Shown here: positions 43,731-50,598 of the stretch, piece after piece
Layout: every line of letters starts with the position of its first letter
How positions within the stretch are numbered: the stretch's first letter is position 1
NCBI GenBank assembly: GCA_026707045.1
Contig: JAPOXO010000126.1
Span: 49,045 to 99,642 of the forward strand
Reading direction: 5' to 3'
DNA from: Gammaproteobacteria bacterium
GTDB taxonomy: Bacteria > Pseudomonadota > Gammaproteobacteria > Pseudomonadales > Azotimanducaceae
DNA: 50,598 bases
The notes under the pieces: model-generated
The model's input: the letters and a program-made list of their open reading frames with translations, nothing else
Databases searched by the model: none
Told to the model about the DNA's origin: nothing
Translations under genes and position numbers: made by a program

Positions 43731-44987
43731 TTGACTTTTCAGCATATTGAAGTACCTCGAGAGGGGGAACCGATCGATCACGCATGCGACGGTTCAATAA
43801 TTCCACCTGAGAATCCAATAATTCCATTCATTGAGGGAGACGGTATTGGCATCGACATCACTCCAGTGATGAGAGCTGTAGTGGACGCGGCGGTCGAGCG
43901 ATCCTACAACTCCAATCGACGGATCGCGTGGATGGAAATCTATGCTGGAGAAAAGTCGCTAGAAGTGTATGGCGATGGCGAATGGTTGCCCGAAGAAACT
44001 TTAGATGCCCTGAGACAATTCAAGATTGGTATCAAGGGACCGATGACGACCCCAGTTGGAGGAGGCATCAGATCCCTGAACGTCGCGCTTCGCCAGCGAC
44101 TTGACCTATACGTTTGTCAGCGACCAGTTAGGTGGTTTCAGGGTGTTCCAAGTCCTGTTGTTGCTCCTCATAAGACCGACATGGTCATTTTTCGCGAGAA
44201 CACCGAAGACATTTATGCGGGTGTGGAGTGGGAGGCCGACAGCTCCGAGGCCCAAAGAGTGCTGCAATTCTTGCGCGATCAAATGGGGGTCGAAAAGATT
44301 CGATTCCCGCAACATTGCGGGATAGGTATCAAGCCGGTTTCGGTAGAGGGAACCGAACGCCTCGTTCGCAAGGCCATTCAATATGCCATTGCGGAGAATA
44401 GGGACTCGGTGACCTTTGTCCACAAGGGAAACATCATGAAGTTTACCGAAGGGGCGTTCAAGGACTGGGGCTACGCTCTCGCTGCCAGAGAGTTTGGTGC
44501 AAAGGAACTTGATGGCGGTCCCTGGCACGAACTGTCCAATCCTTCTACGGGCAAGCAAATTGTTATTAAGGATGTTATTGCCGACGCAATGTTGCAGCAA
44601 ATTCTTACGCGACCTGATGAATACGATGTAATCGCAACAATGAACTTGAACGGAGACTACCTTTCGGACGCTCTTGCAGCACAGGTCGGAGGCATAGGTA
44701 TAGCCCCTGGCGCAAACATTGGGGACGATGTTGCTGTATTCGAAGCAACGCATGGAACCGCACCAAAGTATGCGGGCCAGGATAAAGTAAACCCAGGGTC
44801 CCTGATATTGTCAGCGGAAATGATGCTTCGCTACATTGGATGGAAAGATGCTGCCGATTCCATAGTGCGTGGAATGGAAGCCGCAATTGGCAACAAGACC
44901 GTTACCTATGACTTTGAGAGACTCATGTCTGGAGCTACGCTTATGAAGTGCTCAGAATTCGGTAATGCCGTCATCGAATCAATGTGA
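43731..44987 (+). CDS. icd: NADP-dependent isocitrate dehydrogenase
   Basis: Icd oxidises isocitrate to 2-oxoglutarate. The 418-residue protein follows E. coli Icd nearly throughout: [33 protein letters not shown] with the serine that AceK phosphorylates in E. coli, [15 protein letters not shown] with the catalytic Tyr, and [19 protein letters not shown] with the catalytic Lys. [16 protein letters not shown] keeps the Lys-Tyr pair that selects NADP. The start is TTG 43731, matched to the family N-terminus. With aceA nearby, phosphorylation control at the glyoxylate branch is plausible, but aceK is not in the window. Confidence 0.97.
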   Translation: MTFQHIEVPREGEPIDHACDGSIIPPENPIIPFIEGDGIGIDITPVMRAVVDAAVERSYNSNRRIAWMEIYAGEKSLEVYGDGEWLPEETLDALRQFKIGIKGPMTTPVGGGIRSLNVALRQRLDLYVCQRPVRWFQGVPSPVVAPHKTDMVIFRENTEDIYAGVEWEADSSEAQRVLQFLRDQMGVEKIRFPQHCGIGIKPVSVEGTERLVRKAIQYAIAENRDSVTFVHKGNIMKFTEGAFKDWGYALAAREFGAKELDGGPWHELSNPSTGKQIVIKDVIADAMLQQILTRPDEYDVIATMNLNGDYLSDALAAQVGGIGIAPGANIGDDVAVFEATHGTAPKYAGQDKVNPGSLILSAEMMLRYIGWKDAADSIVRGMEAAIGNKTVTYDFERLMSGATLMKCSEFGNAVIESM

Positions 44988-45010
44988 CGCACTGTTACAG
45001 GTTTTGAACT

Positions 45011-45039
45011 TTCACAATAGTCTCCATCTCTGGTACATT
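45011..45039 (+). promoter_or_regulatory. Candidate sigma-70 promoter for clpS-clpA
   Basis: TTCACA (45011-45016) and TACATT (45034-45039) are 17 bases apart and lie 48 bases upstream of the clpS GTG. The -35 matches five of six consensus bases and the -10 four of six. Confidence 0.42.
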
Positions 45040-45087
45040 ATTGTTAGTGACGGGACACTTGGCGTTCGGGCAATCTGAGAAACCACA

Positions 45088-45426
45088 GTGAGCGATTTCG
45101 ACGAAATTGATGAACTAACTCACGACTCCGAAGGAGTGGCGGTAGTTGAAAAGGTCGCCAAAGAGGATGAACCACCTCCGCTCTATCAAGTCGTAATGTT
45201 CAACGACGACTATACTCCAATGGAGTTCGTAGTGTTTGTGCTGATGGAGTTCTTTGGGATGGAGCAGGACAAGGCAGAGCGGGTCATGCTGACAATTCAT
45301 ACGACTGGGCAATCGGTGGTTGGAATCTATCCGCGCGACATTGCCGAAACAAAGTGTGATCAAGTTAACAAGTTCTCGCAAAGCATGAAGTATCCGTTAC
45401 TATCCACTGTAGAGAAGACGGATTAG
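45088..45426 (+). CDS. clpS: ClpS, adaptor for N-degron substrates
   Basis: ClpS delivers proteins with destabilising N-terminal residues to ClpAP. The 112-residue protein has a flexible acidic N-terminus. The core is LYQVVMFNDDYTPMEFVV, with the Asn-Asp pair that binds the alpha-amino group, followed by LTIHTTGQSVVGIYPRDIAE with the binding-pocket His. The start is GTG 45088. clpA begins with the base after its stop, so the two are certainly co-transcribed. Aat, which makes N-degrons, lies about 2.7 kb downstream on the other strand. Confidence 0.96.
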   Translation: MSDFDEIDELTHDSEGVAVVEKVAKEDEPPPLYQVVMFNDDYTPMEFVVFVLMEFFGMEQDKAERVMLTIHTTGQSVVGIYPRDIAETKCDQVNKFSQSMKYPLLSTVEKTD

Positions 45427-47748
45427 ATGATGTTCACTGAGGACCTAATTTTTGCAGTTGACAAGGCAATGAACTACGCCCGTGTCAACAGGCACGAGTT
45501 TGTCACGGTTGAACACTTGTTGCTGGCATTGCTGGAAAACGAGGACTGCAAAGAAGTGCTCGAAAATGTTGATGCAGACATTGAGACTTTAAGGAAAGAT
45601 CTAGAGTCGTTCCTTAGCAAATTCATGCCCGTTTTGCCGCCCGACAAAACGAGAAACAATGTGAATCAATCGGGCGGTTTCCAACGAGTAATTCATAGAG
45701 CTTCATTCCACGTTCAGTCAACTGCCGCTAAGAATCCGAGAAGCGTCAGTGCGAGAGACGTGTTAATTGCCATTTTCAATGAAAAGGAATCGCAAGCATT
45801 CTTCTTCTTAAGCAAGCAGGACATCTCCAGACTTGACGTAATTAATTTTGTTGCGCACGGTGTAGCCAAGACTGTGAAGGAAGAGGTCCACGACACGTCT
45901 AGTGAAGCAACCTCGACTCAGGCCGAAAAGCAGAAGCAAACCTCGGCACTGGAAGCTTTCGCCACCAATTTGAATGAGGCCGCAAAGTCTGGCCTTATCG
46001 ATCCGTTAGTTGGCCGTAATGACGAACTTCATCGAGTATTGCAGATTCTTTGCCGTCGCAGAAAGAACAATCCGTTGCTTGTAGGGGAATCTGGAGTTGG
46101 CAAGACTGCGATAGCGGAGGGACTGGCCAAGCGTATCGTGGACAAGGATGTGCCTGAGATCATGCAGAAATGCAATGTGTTTGCGCTTGATCTGGGCTCT
46201 TTGTTGGCCGGTACAAAATACCGTGGTGATTTCGAAAAGAGGTTCAAGCTACTACTCAAGGAGCTGAAGTCCAAAGAAGGTACCATTCTGTTCATCGATG
46301 AAATACACATGATCATCGGTGCAGGAGCTGCTTCAGGTGGTGTTATGGATGCGTCAAATATGCTGAAACCACTATTGGCATCTGGCGAAATCCGCTGTAT
46401 GGGCTCCACCACCTACTCAGAATTTCGCGGCGTGTTTGACAAGGATCGTGCATTGTCACGAAGGTTTCAGAAGATAGATATCACCGAGCCATCCGTGGAC
46501 GACACGTACAAAATCCTCCGCGGACTCAAGCTTCGATACGAGGATCACTATCAGCTTCGCTATACGGACCGAGCGCTTCGTGTAGCCGCTGAACTTTCGA
46601 ATAGATACATTACCGATAGATTCATGCCGGACAAGGCTATTGATGTGATTGACGAAGCCGGAGCAGCACAACAATTGGTCTCTGCCAAGCGACGCAAGAA
46701 GACCATTGGTGCACCCGATGTAGAGCAAGTTGTGGCGAGAATCGCCAGAATCCCATCTACGCAGGTATCAGTATCAGATAAAGAAGCATTGCGAGATTTG
46801 GACACTAAACTCAAGATGACCGTATTTGGCCAGGACAAGGCTATTGACACATTGGCATCTTCGATTCGGCTCGCTCGGGCAGGACTTCAATCGGAACAGA
46901 AACCGGTTGGATCCCTCCTTTTTGCGGGTCCTACAGGTGTCGGAAAGACCGAAGTATGTCGTCAGTTGGCGATCATCATGGGGGTGGAGCTGCTGCGATT
47001 TGACATGTCCGAATACATGGAGCGACACACGGTTTCAAGGCTAATAGGTGCTCCGCCAGGCTACATTGGATTCGATCAGGGCGGTCAACTTACCGATGCT
47101 GTAACCAAACATCCACATTGTGTCGTTCTACTCGACGAAGTCGAAAAAGCCCATCCTGAAGTGTTCAATTTGTTACTCCAGGTTATGGACCACGGAACTC
47201 TGACAGACAACAATGGCCGCAAAGCAGATTTTCGGAATGTCGTTTTGGTCATGACGACAAATGCCGGAGCACAAGAAGCCGCACGCGCATCAATCGGATT
47301 CGACGAGCAAGATCACTCGACAGATGCCATGGAGACGCTTAAGAAGATGTTTACTCCTGAATTTCGCAATCGATTAGATGCGATCATTCAATTCAACTCG
47401 CTTCCAATGAAAGTCATCAAGACTGTTGTCGACAAGTTTCTCACCGAATTGCAGGCACAGTTGGATGAAAAGAGAGTGGAAATGCATGTCGATACGCTTG
47501 CAAGAGAGTGGTTGGCATGTGAAGGCTATGACGAGAAAATGGGGGCTCGTCCGATGCAGCGTTTAATTCAAGAGAAAATCAAACGCCCGTTGGCGGAAAA
47601 GATCCTATTTGGAGAACTCGCAGGAGGTGGTGGAATGGTTCGGATATCCTGCGAAGAGAATTATCTGACTATTGAAGCCACTTCTTGGGAGGAACTCAAG
47701 TCTAACTCTTCCAAATCTACATCAGTTGAAGAGGAGACAGTCGACTAG
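45427..47748 (+). CDS. clpA: ATP-dependent Clp protease ATP-binding subunit ClpA
   Basis: ClpA is the hexameric unfoldase of ClpAP. The 773-residue protein has an N-domain ([19 protein letters not shown]) and two AAA+ modules. The first has [17 protein letters not shown] and [19 protein letters not shown]. The second has [15 protein letters not shown] and [24 protein letters not shown] in the second module is the IGL/F loop that docks ClpP. The start is ATG 45427 or 45430, directly after the clpS stop. The stop shares CTAG with convergent infA. Length is close to E. coli ClpA (758). Confidence 0.97.
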   Translation: MMFTEDLIFAVDKAMNYARVNRHEFVTVEHLLLALLENEDCKEVLENVDADIETLRKDLESFLSKFMPVLPPDKTRNNVNQSGGFQRVIHRASFHVQSTAAKNPRSVSARDVLIAIFNEKESQAFFFLSKQDISRLDVINFVAHGVAKTVKEEVHDTSSEATSTQAEKQKQTSALEAFATNLNEAAKSGLIDPLVGRNDELHRVLQILCRRRKNNPLLVGESGVGKTAIAEGLAKRIVDKDVPEIMQKCNVFALDLGSLLAGTKYRGDFEKRFKLLLKELKSKEGTILFIDEIHMIIGAGAASGGVMDASNMLKPLLASGEIRCMGSTTYSEFRGVFDKDRALSRRFQKIDITEPSVDDTYKILRGLKLRYEDHYQLRYTDRALRVAAELSNRYITDRFMPDKAIDVIDEAGAAQQLVSAKRRKKTIGAPDVEQVVARIARIPSTQVSVSDKEALRDLDTKLKMTVFGQDKAIDTLASSIRLARAGLQSEQKPVGSLLFAGPTGVGKTEVCRQLAIIMGVELLRFDMSEYMERHTVSRLIGAPPGYIGFDQGGQLTDAVTKHPHCVVLLDEVEKAHPEVFNLLLQVMDHGTLTDNNGRKADFRNVVLVMTTNAGAQEAARASIGFDEQDHSTDAMETLKKMFTPEFRNRLDAIIQFNSLPMKVIKTVVDKFLTELQAQLDEKRVEMHVDTLAREWLACEGYDEKMGARPMQRLIQEKIKRPLAEKILFGELAGGGGMVRISCEENYLTIEATSWEELKSNSSKSTSVEEETVD

Positions 47749-47963
47749 CGTTCCCGATATACGATTCGGCCTTTGGTTAGGTCGTAGGGCGTTAATTCCA
47801 CTTTAACTCGATCGCCCGTATAAATTCTTATATAGTTTTTGCGCATCTTGCCCGAAATATGGGCAGTAATTACATGCTCATTGTCGAGTTTTACCCTAAA
47901 TGTAGTACTCGGAAGTGTGTCAATCACGACTCCTTCCATTTCGATTTGTTCTTCTTTTTCCAT
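47745..47963 (-). CDS. infA: Translation initiation factor IF-1
   Basis: IF-1 is the 72-residue OB-fold initiation factor that binds the ribosomal A site. The sequence has [40 protein letters not shown] and [18 protein letters not shown], which is nearly invariant in the family. It is tail to tail with clpA, sharing CTAG. In many gammaproteobacteria aat, often with an arginyl-transferase gene (ate/bpt), lies upstream. Here a 204-base gap without a gene or tRNA separates it from aat. Confidence 0.97.
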   Translation of the reverse strand: MEKEEQIEMEGVVIDTLPSTTFRVKLDNEHVITAHISGKMRKNYIRIYTGDRVKVELTPYDLTKGRIVYRER

Positions 47964-48167
47964 TCAACAACCCATGACTGAAAGAGCGATGGCAACGCAT
48001 CGCAAACGAGATTTTACTTGATAGTTATTAAGTCATTGCCTGAAGGCCTGCACAAGGGTCTAGCTTGGTCTTTGGTATCAAAGTTGGCTGAACAAAGAGC
48101 AACTATGGAATTCTGTACCGCCAACAATGCCTTCGACCATCGGAATTAGAACAAGCGCCGTAGCATC

Positions 48168-48899
48168 TCAACTGCTAGGAATAAGCGGAATGACTCGGAA
48201 AGGAGTTACATCCCATGGCGCTCTTTGAGTTGTCGCTGAGCGGTTCTTCTTGACAAGCTCCAGGAAACGAATGCGAGGAATTGTAGTTGCGCCCAAACTT
48301 ATCAGATGAGCAGTCGGCAATTGGCAATCAACAAGCTCGAACTCCCAACAAGTCAATAGCTGGCAAAGTGCCATAAGCGCGACTTTGGAACCGTTTTTGG
48401 TTGAGGAAAACATAGATTCACCATAGAAGTGGTTTCCCGTCGAGATTCCGTAGATTCCCCCAATGAGTTCTTGACCCAATCGAACTTCCAATGAATGTGC
48501 ATAGCCTTGTGTATGAAGCAGCGAATATGCTTGCTTCATCTTCGGCGTTATCCACGTAGATTCAGCATTGTGCCTGGGCTGAGCACATTGCTCTATTACT
48601 GAATTGAAATCTTGGTCAACCGTTGCAATAAATTCATGCTTTTTGCACGATTTTGCCAAGCTCCTCGACATGTGAAAAGAACTTGGGTAAAGAACGCAAC
48701 GAGGGTCGGGGGACCACCACATTACAGGTTGTGTGTCGTGTTCAAACCAAGGAAATATTCCATTGGAATATGCTTCGAGCAGTCGACCGGGAGACAAGTC
48801 TCCACCAATAGCCATCGGGCCGAACGTAGGACTCTCCGTCGGATCGTCAAATGGAGTGTCCAATCGGATGAATTGGGGAAGGTTTGGTGACGTAGCCAA
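48168..48899 (-). CDS. aat: Leucyl/phenylalanyl-tRNA-protein transferase
   Basis: Aat attaches Leu or Phe to proteins with N-terminal Arg or Lys, creating degrons read by ClpS. Visible blocks are GPMAIGGDLSPGRLLEAYSN, GIFPWFEHDTQPVMWWSPDP, STWITPKMKQAY, LGQELIGGIYGISTGNHFYG, ESMFSSTKNGSKVAL and VDCQLPTAHLISLGA. Length (243) is typical. The start is TTG 48899, six bases after the trxB stop, so trxB-aat is one unit. Together with clpS-clpA the window holds a full N-degron pathway except for clpP. Confidence 0.96.
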   Translation of the reverse strand: MATSPNLPQFIRLDTPFDDPTESPTFGPMAIGGDLSPGRLLEAYSNGIFPWFEHDTQPVMWWSPDPRCVLYPSSFHMSRSLAKSCKKHEFIATVDQDFNSVIEQCAQPRHNAESTWITPKMKQAYSLLHTQGYAHSLEVRLGQELIGGIYGISTGNHFYGESMFSSTKNGSKVALMALCQLLTCWEFELVDCQLPTAHLISLGATTIPRIRFLELVKKNRSATTQRAPWDVTPFRVIPLIPSS

Positions 48900-48905
48900 T
48901 GTGTG

Positions 48906-49868
<963 letters not shown>

Positions 49869-49935
49869 TCAGAAGGCTGAACAGACATTTATTTTAGGAA
49901 GGCCGTCTGCCTGCGTTCGATCGCGGGTCGCGCAG

Positions 49936-50598
49936 CTATTCGTCTGAACTCAATACTCGATTGAAAAATTCGCTTAACCGGTCCCATGCGTGCTTTGCAG
50001 GTTCACGGTTTGTTTCTGGGTCTCTTTCCACATAGAGCCAAAAACCATGCTGTACGTGGTCATAAATGTGTATGTCGTTGGCCACTCCAACGCTCTTTAA
50101 TGCTTGTGCGAAACTGTTAACTTGCTCAATGGGAATCATTCGATCTTCACCAGCGAATGTTCCGAGCATTTCATGCTCTATCTTTGCTAGTTCTTCAGGA
50201 TCGTCCAGGAGTTGACCGTAGAAGATTGCCGTTCCTTCGTGATGTTCTCCACCGATGGCGAAAGAGAGTGCGACTCCGCCACCGAAGCACCATCCAACAG
50301 TGGCGATATGACCGTTGCTGTCGGGCCTTTCCCGAAGAAACTTAGCGGCAGCATTGAGGTTTCCTATGATTTCGTCGGGATTGGCTCTAGCTTCACGCAT
50401 TAGAGCTATGTTCTCCTGCGTGGTCGAACCCGTCTTGCCAGAATAGAGGTCTGCGGCCAATGCAAGATATCCTTCGTTTGCTAGCGCATCGGCCACCTGC
50501 TTGATGCGCTCCACCACCCCGTTCCACTCATGGATCAGAATTATTGACCCGAATGGACCGTCCCCGATAGGCTCTGCCAAGTATCCCTTAGCATCCTT
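49936..50598 (-). CDS. Dienelactone hydrolase-family protein (5' end outside window)
   Basis: An alpha/beta hydrolase of the dienelactone hydrolase family; 220 codons lie in the window. The nucleophile motif is GWCFGGG (catalytic Cys), with the acid in AGEDRMIP and the His in HVQHGFWLY. SIILIHEWNGVVERIKQVAD and YLALAADLYSG are typical of the N-terminal half. The frame is open to the edge: codons before the TTG at 50580 read KDAKGYLAEP, as expected for these proteins, so the true start is beyond 50598. Substrates of this family range widely, and none is indicated here. Confidence 0.88.
   Translation of the reverse strand, partial: KDAKGYLAEPIGDGPFGSIILIHEWNGVVERIKQVADALANEGYLALAADLYSGKTGSTTQENIALMREARANPDEIIGNLNAAAKFLRERPDSNGHIATVGWCFGGGVALSFAIGGEHHEGTAIFYGQLLDDPEELAKIEHEMLGTFAGEDRMIPIEQVNSFAQALKSVGVANDIHIYDHVQHGFWLYVERDPETNREPAKHAWDRLSEFFNRVLSSDE

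Noticed and set aside
43468-43827. A 119-residue minus-strand open frame covering the moaE-icd gap.
   Set aside because: It overlaps the 5' end of icd by about 100 bases and the end of moaE, shows no family motif, and has no ribosome-binding site. The gap more likely holds the icd promoter.
44106-44753. A 215-residue minus-strand open frame inside icd.
   Set aside because: It lies wholly within the conserved icd gene and has no recognisable protein features; it is a shadow of icd codon use.
47964-48167. A tRNA-Ser or ate/bpt gene expected between infA and aat in some relatives.
   Set aside because: No cloverleaf, no GTTCGAATC-type T-loop and no coding frame with transferase motifs are present.

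Overview
The window is chromosomal DNA of a gammaproteobacterium, probably an aerobic, free-living heterotroph. Two conserved neighbourhoods of that class support this: gyrA-serC-pheA-hisC-cmk-rpsA-ihfB-lapA in the left half and clpS-clpA-infA next to aat and trxB at the right end. YciO, YciK, RluB, UbiG and IHF-beta point the same way. Genes are tightly packed, many start with TTG or GTG, few have a clear Shine-Dalgarno sequence, and three convergent pairs share their stop codons. I see no rRNA, tRNA, insertion sequence, prophage or CRISPR array.

Layout. 1-4435 (+): the end of ung, then yciO, trpS, scpA, scpB and rluB. 4432-5991 (-): a YciK-like reductase and ubiG. 6393-13244 (+): gyrA and an amino-acid/nucleotide block serC, pheA, hisC, cmk. 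13338-14468 (-): an ankyrin-repeat gene separating cmk from rpsA. 14728-17495 (+): rpsA with a long acidic tail, ihfB, lapA. 17661-22675 (-): a TonB-dependent receptor followed by exbB, two exbD genes and tonB. 22804-28628 (-): an AddA-like helicase-nuclease and an AddB-like iron-sulfur nuclease. 28722-31054: a small accessory module with a short membrane peptide, a TerB-like protein, a membrane J-domain protein, a von Willebrand A protein and a YdcH-like protein. 31333-32719: a small unknown gene and ribD. 33139-36634 (+): prpB, prpC, prpD. 36631-39143 (-): an alcohol dehydrogenase and isocitrate lyase. 39227-42180 (-): an acetyltransferase, purB, mnmA. 42288-43490 (+): moaC, moaD, moaE. 43731-47748 (+): icd, clpS, clpA. 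47745-50598 (-): infA, aat, trxB and a truncated dienelactone hydrolase-like gene.

How the genes work together. Methylcitrate enzymes, isocitrate lyase and NADP-isocitrate dehydrogenase suggest growth on propionate and C2 compounds. ClpS, ClpA and Aat form the bacterial N-degron route. The receptor and its ExbB/ExbD/ExbD/TonB set look like a dedicated outer-membrane uptake system.

The points most worth a second look are: (i) two ExbD paralogues, one of which has Asn at the position of the membrane Asp that carries protons; (ii) the TerB/J-domain/VWA module, in which a membrane peptide and the TerB domain are in one frame separated by a single amber codon; (iii) GyrA with Gln at the position of E. 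coli Ser83; and (iv) the receptor's EF-hand-like loop beside a cysteine pair.
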